From positions 1 to 17,462 of the forward strand of contig JAJPZB010000066.1 in assembly GCA_021204635.1 (NCBI GenBank): 17,462 bases of DNA. The letters are read 5' to 3'. The DNA is from Opitutia bacterium. GTDB lineage: Bacteria; Verrucomicrobiota; Verrucomicrobiia; Opitutales; UBA953. The notes below the pieces were generated by a model, which saw only the letters and a program-made list of their open reading frames with translations, made no database searches and had not been told where the DNA came from. Shown one piece after another: positions 1 through 13,000 of this stretch; within the stretch, counting starts at the first letter, position 1, and every line of letters starts with the position of its first letter. Made by a program: the position numbers and the translations under genes.

Positions 1-1
1 C

Positions 2-48
2 CCCACCACTAACCCAAATCCCACCACCAACCCTGCCACCACCGACCC
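2..48 (-). repeat. GGTGG-rich intergenic tract, left copy
   Basis: On the minus strand it reads as repeated GGTGG units. The reverse complement of 14-34 matches 17373-17393 at 19 of 21 bases, that of 2-15 matches 17343-17356 at 13 of 14, and TCGGTGGTGGC is shared with 17317-17327. No gene is seen in bases 1-152. Confidence 0.6.
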
Positions 49-61
49 TGTGTCTCCGCAC

Positions 62-101
62 AAAAAGGCTCTCGGGGGTGTTGCCACCACCGAGAGCCTT
101 T
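62..101 (-). terminator. Intrinsic terminator of the autotransporter gene
   Basis: A perfect 12-bp stem pairs 64-75 with 90-101 (core GGCTCTCGG / CCGAGAGCC) around a 14-base loop. Read on the minus strand, the stem ends in TTTTT at 66-62. It begins 51 bases past the TGA stop. The plus-strand side has only three T, so it acts mainly on this gene. Confidence 0.88.
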
Positions 102-152
102 GTCGCGCGCGTGAGACTGCGCACTGTCCTGCGTGCCCTTTCCTGCGCTAAA

Positions 153-1079
153 TCAGAATGAGACGCGGAAGCCGGCGTTGGCGCTGTGCGAGACTTCGGA
201 GTTGAAGCCGACGTCCAAGTTGTAGCCAAGGTAGAACGCCGCGCCTTCGGTGACGTTGATGTCAACCCCGACGCCCACGGAGAACATGTCGCGCGTGAAC
301 GCGTTTTCCGTGCGCTTGTCGTAGCTCGACACCGCGTCGCCGCTGCTGTTCACAGCATTGCTGCCCCTGACCTTGAAGTCGATGTCGTCGTCGATGAACT
401 CGTGCGCATACGAGAGCCCGAGCGTGAACGCCGTCGGCATCGCCACATCGTCGAGGTTGTAGCGCAACTGCACACCAACGCGCCCGCGCAGGCTGTTTGC
501 GTCGAAGTCCTTCACATCATAAGGCTCCGAGCCCGATTCGCTGAACCCATCGACATCGGAATACATATACGTAACCCCGATATAGGGCATGAGGAAGAGC
601 GAATCCGCGAGCGGGATAACGCCGCCGAAATTGACGAATGCACCCCAATTTGTCTCGTCGGTGCTGCCTCTGTTGTTGCCATATCCGCCGCGGCGGTGGA
701 CGTCATACGAGCCGAGCCCGAACTGCGCGCCACCTTCGACAAAGTAGAAGTCGCCGACGACCTCGCTCGCGTAGAGCATCGCGCGATAGTCGTCCATGCG
801 AATCTTGCCCTGGTTGCCGTTGATTTTCGCTTCGCCGTGGTCATACGCCACCGCAATGCCGGCGAGCGTCGTCGAGCCAATCCGCGTGTCCGCGCCTGCG
901 ATTGCGCCATACGTCGTGTAGTCGAAGTTCTTCGCCCTGCTTCCGCTTCCGGATTCGTTTTGAATCGTCTGCGCCTGCGCGAAGAATTCCCAATCGGTGT
1001 CGCGGTTAATTGCGAAGCGCCGTTGCTCCATGCGGGTGTGGAGCGTCCGCGCGTCTTGGTTGAACAGTTCGGTCGGCAT
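153..1079 (-). other. Autotransporter beta-barrel domain (about residues 5365-5672)
   Basis: Starts near MPTELFNQD. A predicted pore helix (TELFNQDARTLHTRMEQRRF) comes first, followed by alternating amphipathic strands such as WEFFAQAQTI, YGAIAGADTRI, TTLAGIAVAYDHG, DFYFVEGGAQFGLG, WGAFVNFGGVIPL, LMPYIGVTYMYS, RGRVGVQLRYNL and FTLGLSYAHEF. It ends NAGFRVSF with the C-terminal Phe recognised by outer-membrane assembly machinery. About 308 residues fits the 12-strand PF03797 family. It should insert in the outer membrane and display the passenger outside. Confidence 0.9.
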
Positions 1080-4000
1080 GACGACCATTGCGGAATAGGC
1101 GTAATTTGCGCTATCGGGCGTCGTGCTTTGGTTGTACAAATTGCCGGACGCGAAGTTCCAGTCGGCAGATTCGTCAACCCCGTCGATGATAACGCTCCAT
1201 GTCGGCGTGCCGGAAACAGACACGGTCGTGTCCGCCACCTTCAAGTAGTTGCCCGTCACCTCCGAGTAGGACGTGAGGTCAATTTCCACGCTGCCGAGGG
1301 CAACGCTGCCCGAGCCGGAAATCAGCGCCGAGCTCTTAACATTGCTCATGTCGGAGGCATCTTCAATCTTCACCAACATGCGCGTGTCGCCATTCTCGTC
1401 CACTTCGACATTGAAGTTTTGGAGCGACATGGTGCCCGTCGTCGTTTCTGCCGTGAAGTTGCCGGCGAGTATGCGCGAGTGATCCGTGAGGCTTATTGTG
1501 CGCGTGCGCGCGTCAAAGCCGCCGTTTGCCTGCCACGTCGAGTTTGTGGTCAAGTTGACATTTGCCGAGCCTATCGCCGCGACATTTTCGCCAACTTCCT
1601 TCGTGGTGATCAGCCACGCGGAATCAATTGTCAAGTTGCCGGAGAATGTGTTGTCGGCGGTGAGCTTGACCTTTGTGGTGGAATATCCCGCGTCGTCAGT
1701 CGTGGAAGAATCGTCGGTCGCCGCGACCGTGGCGATCGACGCCGTTGACGCGACGCTCGCGCCCAAGATTTCCACTGAGCCCTCGCCGGAAATCTTCCGG
1801 TCGAGCGTGTAAGTCGTGTCCGCCGCCGAATCGCTGAGGTCAACGAGCAGTTTCGCGTTCGCGTTTTGGACTGCGATTTCGGAAGTTTCCCCGAGCGCCT
1901 CAATGCCGACAAAGCGCAGGGTGCCGGCGCTAATCTTCGTCTTGCCGGTGTAGTCGTTGGACGAATTGACAATTGACACGGTGCCGTCGGACACCATTTG
2001 CAAATCGCCCGAGCCGCTAATCAGCGCCCTAACGGTCTGGTCGCCGTATTTCGCCGTGACAACGAGTGTGCCGGAGTTGTCAACCACCGCGCTGCTGCCG
2101 CCGACTGCGTCTCCGTAATCCGTCGTCACCGTCATGCCTTCGGGTATGACGAGTGTGCCGCCAAAGCCCGAGTTGTAGCCAGCCAACTCAATCCCGGGCG
2201 AGCTGAGCCCCGAGTCGAGCACAAACGAAACCGTGCCCGCGCCCGAAATATTGCCGGCATACTCGTGAATCTCGGAGGTCAGCATGTGGAACACCACATT
2301 GCTGCCCGCCGCGACGTCGATGTCGCTGTTGCCGATGGAAACGCCGGTGGTGTTGACAACCTCAATCTCGAGCTTGCCGCTCGCAACCTCAAAGTTGCCG
2401 GTGAAGCCCTTCAATTTGCCATTCGCCGATTCGCCGCCCGCAATCGTCAGCATCGTGTCGGCGTCATCGCCCGCCACCACAATCGTGCCCTTGCCCGAAA
2501 CGCTCAGCGACAAGTTGGCGCTATCCGTGAGCGCGAGCTTCAAAGCCGCGCCCTTGGCAATCTCCGTTCCCGAGAGCGCCGACAATTTCGCCTGATCGTC
2601 AACCGTCAGCGTGCCCTCGGAAATCGTCAGCCCACTCGAACTCGCCCCGCTGACCGAGACCGCAGATTCGAGAACAATCTCGCCCGCGCCCGTCTTTTCA
2701 ATCCCGCCGTTGCTGCCGCTGAGCTTTATCGCATTGGCGACAGTTTTCAGGTTATCCACGTCGCCGTTGTAAAGGACAAGCTTGCCGCCGGAGACCGCGA
2801 TCTCCGCCGTGCCGAGGCTTCCACCGTCCGTCGTGTCAATCTCCAAGGTGCCGCCATTAACCGCAAACGACAAATTCGCATAGTCGTGCGCCTCGCTGAT
2901 GACGAGCGTGCCGGAGTTCGTTTTCGCCACCGTCATGCCGTCAACATCGTCGATCGTGCCCGCATACACGGTCTCGAAGGTCGCGACAATGCCGCTTGCC
3001 ACATCGATGTCAAACGTGCCCTTTTCTCCCGAGCCGTCTGCGAGGTGGATATCGCTCACCAAGTATGTCGTGGCGTCGTCGGTGACATTGATCCGGATCG
3101 TGCCTTCGCCACCGAGCGTCACGCCCGCCTCGGTCACCAACTCTCCGTCTGCATTGTAGACATTGTGGCCGGTGAAATCGTGCGCGGAATCCAAGATCAA
3201 GGTCGCGCCGTCGTTCACGATGACGTTCGCCGTGCCCGTAATCTTGTATCCGTTGCTCTCAATCGTGACCCTCGCGCCATCGGTCACCATCATCGTCGTG
3301 GGGGTGACATTTTCGCCGAGCTCGACGGTCGTGGAGGTCGCAAACGTCACGCTGTCGCCGGTTCCGTATGCCGCCACGATGCTGCCGTCCGTGCCGCGCA
3401 CCCAGTTTTCGTCCGTCGAGTTCCAGACGTCGCTTTCGGCGCCCGTCCAAGTCAAGTCGAATTCCGTGTGGTAGAACTTGACGTAGTAGCTGCCATCGCT
3501 GCTGCCGAAGCTTACCTCGATTCTGCCTGTGTCGATGTTGCTACCGGCAATATCGAAGTTGCCGATCGTGAGATCGTCCCAGCCTTCGAGCGTCGCGCCG
3601 TCATCGACATCAAAGAGGTAATACGCCGACGTGTAGATATATTCGCCATTCTCGTCGAAAACCTGCTCGTTGACATCGACCTCGTCCAAATCGAAGGTAA
3701 TGCCGGTCAGCGTCGTAGTGCCGCTCGTGATGTGGAATGCCGCAACGTTCGCGTCTTCGCCACTGTCGTCGAGGAGTATGCCGTTGGCGAGTTTGACCGT
3801 GCCGCTCGTGAAGTAATTGTCGCCACTGAGCTCGATCGAATCAGTCGGCAACGCGTCAAAGACCTCGGTCACGTCGAGCGTGCCGCCGTCAATCGTGATA
3901 TCTGCGAGCGCCGTGCCCTTTGCCGCCGTCAGCGTCATGCCTTCGACGAGCGAGGCATTTGCCAAGGCGCCTTCCGTCAAGCCGATGCTCGCGACCGTCG

Positions 4001-7000
4001 TGTCGGAGGCGAGCGTCAATGTGCCCGCGCCGGTCTTGGTCAATGTGCCCGCGCCGGCAATCGCGCTGTTTAGCGTCGCCTCACCACCGTCCGCGACGTC
4101 GATCGCGAGTGTGCCGCCTTCCGCCACCGTCGTCGTGCCGGAGAGCGCGAGGTTCTCGCCCGCGACGGTGGTCGTGCCCGCGCCCGCGAGCGTCAAATCG
4201 CCCGCGCCGGAGATCGTGCCCGCGAGCTCGAGGTCAGCGTCGCCACTGAGCGTCAACGACGCCTCGGCGGCGATTGCGAGCTCGCTGCCCGCCACCATGT
4301 CGAGCGTGCCGCCAAAGCTAAGGTCGCCCGCCACCGTCAGCACCGCGCCGTCGTCTATCTCGAGCGTGCCGCTCAAATCGGAGATGTCGCCACTGAGCGC
4401 AACATCGTCGCCCGCCACAATCATCGTGCCTGCGCCCGAGAATGTGTTGCCAAAGTCGCCGGCGGTGAGCGTCGCAGAGGCGCCACCGTCAATCGCCACC
4501 GTGCTCTCGCCAAACGCGCTGCCGTTCGTGGCGGTTGCGTTGCCCGAGATGGTGGTCGTGCCGGCGTAGCTGCTTTCGCCTCTGAGCGTCACATCGCCCG
4601 CCACCGTCACCGCGCCCGTGCCCGAAATCGCGTTCACCACCGTGCCCGCGTCAAATTCCACCGAGCCGTTGTCCAAGGCAACCGTGCCCGTGCCGAATGC
4701 GTCGCCGTTTGTGGCGACCGCGTTGCCCGAGATGGTGGTGGCGCCCGAGAAATCTGCGTTCTCGCTCGCCACAATCACGGTGCCGTCGCCAGCCACCAGC
4801 ATCGCGCCCGTGCCCGAGATCGCGTTGGAAACGGTGTTGGTTTCGCCACTTGCTACGGAGAATTGCAAGGTGCCACTGTCGCCGATAGCGATAGCGCTCG
4901 TGCCGAGCCCGTCCGCCACCATAATCGCGAGAGTGCCGGCGTCAATCGTGGTCGTGCCGGCAAAGTCGCTCTGCGCGGCATCAATTGTCAAGGTGCCCTC
5001 GCCCGACTTTACAAACGAGAGCTCGCCCGCGATAAGCGCGTTGCCGCTACCCATCAAATTGTCCGCCACCGACACGTCGAGACCGCTTGCCACCACCATC
5101 TCAAACGTGCCCGTGCCCGAGACCTGCGAGGCGAAAATCTGACCACCATCGCCGTATTCGAGCGAGGTATCCGTGATGTTCATCACGAACGTGCCCTCAA
5201 CAGTTGTGTCGCCCGTGTAGTCGTGGAACGAATCGTTAAACGTGAGCGTCGAACCTTCCGCGACATCGATTGTCGTCGAGCCGGTGAAGCGGTTGGTGGC
5301 GTCGCCGGTAATGCTGATCACCGCGCCATTTTCCACATACACCGTCGCGTTCGATATCTTCGAGCCGAGGGAGACGTCGCTTTCGACAATGTCCTTGCTG
5401 CCGTCGAAGTGAATTGCGTCGCCCGCGTAGAACTCCGCGCTCGTGTCTTCAAAGTTGCCCGCCGTTTCGGTCCTCAAAACGTTGTCCGTGCCACCAATCC
5501 AGTAGAGATCGACGACCTCGCGCGTGATCGTGACCGTCAGAGCTCCATTGGAGTCGGTGGCGAACGTAATGCCCGAGAAATGCGTCGAATCCAATGCCTC
5601 GCCGGCAATCGTCAGGTTGTCGGTGCCCATGCTGCTGAGCACACTTTCGTCAACACTCACGCCGCTGCTGAAAATCGTGACCACGACATCGTTCGAGCCT
5701 TCAAAGACTTCCGCGAAGTCGAAGACGATGTCGGCAGAAGTAATCACAACCGTGCCGGAAACATTGTCGACATACGCGCTGCCGCTCGCCACCGTGCCGT
5801 CAAACGAAATCGTGCCGCCGGAAATCTCGCTGTCGCCCGAGAACTCGACCGCGCCCGCCGCAAGCGTTAGCGTACCGCCGCTCATGTCAATGGCATCCAA
5901 GGTCCCGCCCGAGATAGTCGCGGAATCGCCGTCGCTCAGGCTGAGCCCAACCAAGGTGCCCTCGCCCGTCTGCGAAATATTCAGCGTGCCGCTCGTCGCC
6001 ACGACGCCCGAAACATCGAGCGTGCCGGTGCCCGTGTTCGCAACGGTGGCGCCGGTGCCAAAGCTCGTCGCGCCCGCGAGCGTCAACGTGCCCGAGCCCG
6101 AGAAGGTGAACGCGCTGTTGTCGCCGAGGGTAATGGTGTTCGTGCCGTCGCCGAGAGCGACCTCCCCGTCGCCGGTAATTGCGAGCGTCGTGCTCGCATC
6201 AACCGCAATGCTTCCGCTGAAATCGGAATCGCCCGCAGCCCAGTCGATTGTCGCACCCTCAAACTCGAGCGTCGCGCCCGCTTCGCCGGAAATCACGGTC
6301 GCGACCGTGCCGCCGTCTGCGAGGTTGTAGCGCAGTGTCGCGCCGTCGGCGATGGTCGCGTCGCCCGAACCGAGCGAAGCGACATTTTGCACCTCGAGCG
6401 TGCCCACGCTAATCGTCGTCCCGCCCGAATACAAATTCTCGCCCGAAAGAATGAGCGTGCCCGCACCGGTTTTCACCAAGGAGCCCGTCGATTCCGTGGC
6501 ATCCGCGCCATCTTCTGTGTTCGCGATTACCTTGGAAACGACGAGCGTCGCGTCGCCATCAACGACGTCGAAGGTGAGTTCTGCGCCGTCTGCGAGGTGA
6601 ATCCGCTGGTTCAACTCATTTTCGGAGACATAGCTCGTGCCATCGCCGGAATAGCGATAAGTGCCGCCCGTGCCATAGACGGAGAATCCGCGCCTGCCGG
6701 CGGTATCTTCCGCCTGCGCCGAAGTAATTTCGAGCGTGCCACCGTCGCGAATCTGCAGGTAAATATTGTTCATGTTCGAGCCGAAGTTCGAACCGGAGCC
6801 CCATGCATAGCTCGAAATTTTCGCCGTGCTGCCTTCGCCGCTCACCACGAGCGTGCCCGTGCCGCCAACGTGCGACGACGTGACGCCCGTCAAATCCGCG
6901 ACCGCGCCGTCGGCGACCGTGAGCGTGCCCGAAATCGAGAGACCGCCGGAAATCGTAGAATCGCCGACAAGCGACAATGTCGCGCCACTGTCTATCTGAA

Positions 7001-10000
7001 CCGTGCCCGCGCTCGTCAGCGCACCAACCGTGGAATCTCCGTGACCGTCCACCGTGTACGCCTCCAAGGTCGCGCCGCTCGCAACGGTGATTGTCGTTGC
7101 CGAAGCGTCCGCGCCGTCAATCTGGAATGTGCCCGCCTGCACGTCAATCACGCCTTCGGTGATTGTCGTGTTGATGACAAAGAACGTGTTGTCTCCCGTC
7201 TTCGTCAAGGTATAACCACCGAGATCGAGACTTGTCGCAACGTAAAGTCTGCCAACCATTCCCAAACTGCTCTCCGCATCCACAGTGGAATCCGCAGTCA
7301 CCGTGATATTGGGAAGCTGAATCAAATTGCTGTCCAAACCACCGCTGCCGCTGTTCCGCAAAGTGCCACCGTCGAGGACGAGACCGAAATACGTGTCGCC
7401 CTTGTCGTTCACATCCAAAACCGCGCCGGTGCCGATGATGAATGTCGCGCCGTCGTTGTCATAACTATCGCCGGTCAGGGTGATGATGGTGTTGTAGGAG
7501 GTGTTGCCGACAGCGGACAAGATGCCGGTGTAGTCCGCCGTGCTCCCGATATTGACGTAGAACACCTCAGGATATGAACCGGATTCCACGCCGGTAATGT
7601 CGAGATTGCCGGCGCCTGACAAGGTTCCGAGGGTCAATTCCCCACCATAGTTCACAGAGATTTTCGCCGTTGTGCCGTCGTCAACTATTGCGGTCGCGAT
7701 TTCGAGCCCGTTGCCATTGAGGTCTTGCAGGTGGAGTTCTGCACCATCGTCGGTGAACTCGAGCGACTGCCACAAGTTGTAGTTGTTCTCATACACCAAT
7801 TTGCCGCCGAGTTTTATCTCGTCGAAATCGATGGTCAGCATCTTGCCGTCCCAATTGCCATCGCCATTTCCGGCATACAAAGTCGCGCCGGATTCGATGG
7901 TGAGCAAAGTGCCCGTGATGGAGGCGGTGTCATAGTCTTCCACCTGCCATGTCGCGCTCGCGCCCTCAGAAACCGTCACGCGCTCCGTTTCGACGTAGCC
8001 CTGTATTATCGCGACATCGCCGACGCCCTTGAACGCGTATTTGCGGAGACCGTATTCTGCCGAAACCGGTTTGTTTTGGAATTGCTGATCTTCGTCGGCG
8101 CCTGCCGCAGTTTTGCCGACCCAGTTCGGGTAGTCACCCTGTATCGTGTTGTCCCAAACATAGGTGCCGTATTCCGAGATCAAATCGGCGCTCGCGGAAT
8201 AGACGATGTTGCCGTTCTCATATGCAAAGCCACCGTCGGTGAAGATCTCGCCGTTATATTGCGCGCTGAATATGCTCAAATCCGTGCCCGACGACGCGTT
8301 CGTGAAGAGGATAACCGCCTCGCCATCGTCCGTGATGTCCAACTCGGTCAAGTCGATCACAAAGGTAGAGCCGCTCGCGAATGTCGCGCTCGCACCGTCG
8401 AGATCGACGACCGTGCCGGCGGAATAGACAAACTCGCCGCTGCCGGCAAGCGTCAGCCCCGAAATCGTGGAATCTGCCACAACCGCAAAGCTCGCGTCGG
8501 AAAGCGTCACGCCGGAGCCCGCAAGCGTGCCGCCCGCGAGGGTTATCGTGCCCGTGCCGAGCGCAGTGCTGCTGCCAATCTCGAGCGTGCCGCCCGAAAT
8601 CGTCGTCCCGCCCGTGTAAGCATTCTCGCCCGACAGCGCCAAAGTGCCCTCGCCCGTCTTGGCAAGCGCGCCGTCGCCGGAGATTGCCGCCGAGGTCGAA
8701 ATCGTGTAGCCCGCAGTGTCAAAGGTTGTCGTGCCCTCGGTCAGCGCAACGTTGATGTAAGAATTGAGCTCCCAATTCGCCGAGGCGCCGAAGGTCATGT
8801 CGGTGAGATTCAAGTTGCGCGTGCCGCCGCTCGCGCCCTGCACTCCGCCTTCGCCCACCACGACCGTGACGCCGGAAATATTGACGGTCGTCCCATCGTT
8901 GTTGGAGGGGTTGCCGATATTAAAGGTATTGACATTAATTGTGCCCGTGCCGGAGATGTTGTTGGAGTTGCTCCCCGCCTGCGCCGTCGCATATTGCAAG
9001 GTATCGACGTCCAAGACGCCATTGACCTCCATGTCGAGCAGGAAGGAGTCCATGCCGTTGTAATTTCCGGCGCTAATCGTGCCTACAACGACATTCGCCC
9101 CATCTTCAATAATCAAATTGGCTGCCCCTGTCGCGTTGCTGACGGCATAGGTCTCAATCGACCCGATCGTGTATTCGGCGCTCGAGTTGCCTGCGAACAC
9201 GAGATAACTCGTCTCGTAAACATTGAGTTGCAAATCTGTAATCGCCGTGTTGCCGGCAAATGTCGTCGTGCCAATCCTGTTGTAATAAGCCTCCAACTCG
9301 ACATTGCCGGTAAACGTCACATCGTCCGAGGCATTGCCGTTCTTTTCGAGGCTGACGCCCGAGACATCGCCACTGACCACGACGCCCGTCGCCCCCGAAA
9401 TCCGCAAGTCAACTGCGCCATCGACGACAATCTTGCTCGCGACCTCTGTGCCATCCGCGGTGATCGAGAAACTCGTCCCGTCTGCAAACTCAACCGTCGT
9501 GCCCGCGCCAATCGACGAATGCCCAAAGTCCAAAGCCGAATAGTTGTTGCCATCGGTTTCCGAAAGGTTCTTGGCAACATACAACGTCCCGACAAAGTCG
9601 CTGCTGAGCGTCACGCCCGTGCCGTTGGCGGTCGCGCCCGTGACGTCGATCTCGCCCGCGCCCGTGATGTTCGCGACGCCAAAGCCGTCAAGGTCGCCGA
9701 GCGCAACATTGGTAAAGTCGATCGTCGCGCCGGCGTTCACCACAACCCCGCCCGCGATATCCGCGCTGCCGCCTTCCGCGAGCGTCAGCGTGCCACCGTC
9801 AATCGTGAGCGTCGCACCGTCGCTGACATTCAGCGCCGTCGCGCTCAACGCCCCGTCGCCCTCAAAGGCAAATGTCGCACTCTTCAACACATTGACGCCG
9901 CCCGCCTCTATGCTCTCGGCAATCGTCGCCACCGCGCCCTCTGTGTTGAAATACACTTTGTCGCCGGAATAGAACTGATAGTCTGAGGTGCCGGCAGAAT

Positions 10001-13000
10001 TTGTCCAGTTCTCATCAACAAGGTTCCAGTAATCGCCCTCCGCGCCGTTCCAATACAACGCCGGCGAGCCCGAATTATATGTCAGGTAGAGAGTGCCGCT
10101 GAGTTCGTTGTATGAGAAGGAGTAGTCCGCGCGATCGTCCAAAGCCTCGCCATCAATGCGGAGACCCAAGAGCGAGTTGAGATTGCCGCTCTCGCTGTCA
10201 TAACCCTCGATGACAAAGGAATCGCCCCACGTCATAACGAGACCCACCTTGGTGCCCTCCGCCAAGTCGTAGATGTCAAAGATTGTGCCCTCTGCCAACG
10301 TTATGTCGCCATACACAGTGAACGCCGTGGTATTAGTCGCCCCGCTGTAGGTGAAGCTCAATGTCGCCCCCGCCTCTGTCGTGAGGTCGCCGGCAATCTG
10401 CACGTTCGAGGTGTCGGAAACCTCCAATGCCGCGAGAGTGCCGTTCGCTCCAACCGTGACATCGGTTCCGTCGCCATTAAGTCCGGACGTACTCGCGACA
10501 ACCGTGCCTTCGGAAATAACAACTCCGTCATTGTAGCCGAAACTGTTACCATTGTTGGAAATGACGAGCGTGCCTTCGCCCGTTTTTACAAAGCCGTAAG
10601 AACCGGTAATCGCACCGGAAATAGTCAGGGTCTTACCTGCTGCGATGTCGAATGTGGAATCGTTATACATCCACACCGGCGCGGAAATTTCTGCCGCGTC
10701 CGTGTCGTAAACGCCGACCGTGGCATTTTCGAGTTCGAGCGAACCACTAGAACTTGTGCTGATGCCGCCCGCGCCAATATTCAGAGTGACATCGTGGACG
10801 TACAGATTAGCAGTTCCATAGAACGTAATTCCATAGGCATTGAGTGTGCCGGAGCCGCCGATGTCTTGGTTGTACGCGAATGAACTGCTCGACGTCCCAA
10901 TCGTCATCATGCCGGTGCCGAAGTTGTCGTTGCCGTCATACGAATTTGTGATGTTCAACGTCCCATCGACCGTCAAATAGACGATGCCGGTGACGTCGCG
11001 CGTAAACTCGCCCGCCGTAATGTTGGCGCCTTCCACGATGGTCAAAGTGCGGTTGCCTCCATCGACAGTTTGGATTACGTCAATCACGCCATTCGCAGAA
11101 GAAATGCTGAGCGAATTGGTGGTTCCCAATTTCAGAGTCCCGATCGTCAAATTTGTGGAAGTTATCGAGGAACTACCGTAGGAGCTCCGGAAATACAATG
11201 TCCCGATATCCACCGTCGTCGCATAAATGCTCATCGAGTGACCGGTGTTGTAATCGAGAGTGCCGATCTGCACGTTGCTACCACCAATGTTAATCTGACC
11301 ACTCGTCGTGGTCATGGTGCCGGAAACAATGAGGTTGGACACCGTGGTCGTCACAGCCCCCGAGCCGGTCACCGTGAACGATTCGGCACTCAGCGTGCCC
11401 GTGCCGCTTATTCCCGTGGCATAATCGGTCTCAACTGTTATTGCACCGGTGGAATTGTTGCCGGCGACAGACGATGAAACATTCACCACGCCGTTGACGA
11501 CAAACGACGCCATGTCCGTGTAAATATCGATTGCTCCGACATCAACTGTTGTCGCGCTGCCGATCTCAAACGTGCCGACGATGCCGTTTACGCTACTGTC
11601 CGTGAGAGTCTGGATTTTGCCGATCGTGTAGTTCCGCTCCGTCGTGTCGGAACCTAAGATAATCGAGGCGCTCGCAGTATCGGTGACATACAAGGTGTCG
11701 CTGACGACCAAGTTCCCCACGTCGATGGTTATCGAATACCCCGCCGTGCCGCTCGGATACAAATCCAATATCGCCGCAGTCAACGTGCCTTCGCCGGTGA
11801 TGCTTTGATTTGTGCCACCGTTGATATACATCGTGCCGCCGACATTCAACGACGCACCTTCCGCGATAGTCATGGTCAACGCGTCGTGCTCGCGGGTTAC
11901 GTTGCCCGTGACATTGAACTCCAAGTTCTCGCCAATGTTCACGACAATGGCGTTGCTGTAGCTTCCTCCGTTGCCATAACCCAACGACGCAACAGTCAGC
12001 GAGTAATACCCGCCGTTGCCGTCTTCGCTCGTCTCAAAGTTCCAAGTCACGGCAGACCCGCCCGAAATCTCCATACTGCCGGCGGTAATGTTCGTCACGA
12101 GCGTGACAGTCTTGTTCGCGGCATCTGCGTTAAACGTCACATTGTCGCCGTTGATGAATGTGTCGGTAGCGCCGTCGTTCAGCCAGTAGGCGTTCGTCTT
12201 GTCCCAGGTGGTTCCCTCGCCGCTCCAAACCAAATCGCGCGCTTCCGCAATTGCGGTAAACGTCACCGCGCCTGCTGTGCTCACATCGACGTCCACCGTC
12301 CCCTGGCCGTAGCCGCTAATCGTGAAACTGTCTCCCGTGAGAGACGCCCATCCGCTAATCGTGCCACCGTCAATCACCACATACGTGGTCGAGCCGTCGG
12401 AATTAGTGATCGCACCCAAACCATCTAAGGCAAACACGACATCGCTGTTCACGACAACCGTGCCGGAGTTCGCGATGGCGCTCGACAAGCTCACCGTGCC
12501 GCCCGACAGCGTCAGCTCTGCGCCGCTCACCACCGAGACAGTGCCCGCCGTCGAGTTCGTGCTCGTCAAGCTGCCGATCGAGGTCACGCCCGAAATGCTC
12601 AACCCGTTCGCAACACTAATCGCCGCGCCGGAGGCATCGACGCCGTTCAGCGTCAAGTTGCCCTCTTGCACATCCAAGACGCCGGACGATGTCGTCGAAG
12701 TGATCGTCGTGCCCGTCACCACAAGGTCTCCGCTACCGGTCTTCGTGAGAGTGCCCGCGAGAGAAATGCTGCTACCGCTCATCTCAAATTGGCTGCCGGC
12801 AACATAGAGCTCGGAAGCCGCCGTCACGCTCATGTTGCCGCTCGCCGCGACCTCGCCCGCATACAGCGCCCCACCACTCAGCGTAATGTCCCCCGTAAGG
12901 GAGACTTGATTTCCGTCGATGACAAAATCCGTGTAATTGAAGCCGTAGTAGTAATCACTCTCGTCGTAGTAATCCTCATACATCTCGCCGCCAACACCCA

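Noticed and set aside
3951..6500. Regularly recurring short DNA motifs resembling a CRISPR array or minisatellite
   Set aside because: The recurring GTGCC/GAGCGT words encode the repeated Gly-Thr-Leu pattern in frame. Spacing is irregular, and there are no identical direct repeats with unique spacers.
186..9986. Very long plus-strand open frames, for example 186-1748, 1998-4073 and 7725-9986
   Set aside because: They are in exact codon register with the autotransporter gene, so they stay open simply because that gene rarely uses TTA, CTA or TCA codons. Their products are Arg/Ala/Val-rich with no recognisable domain.
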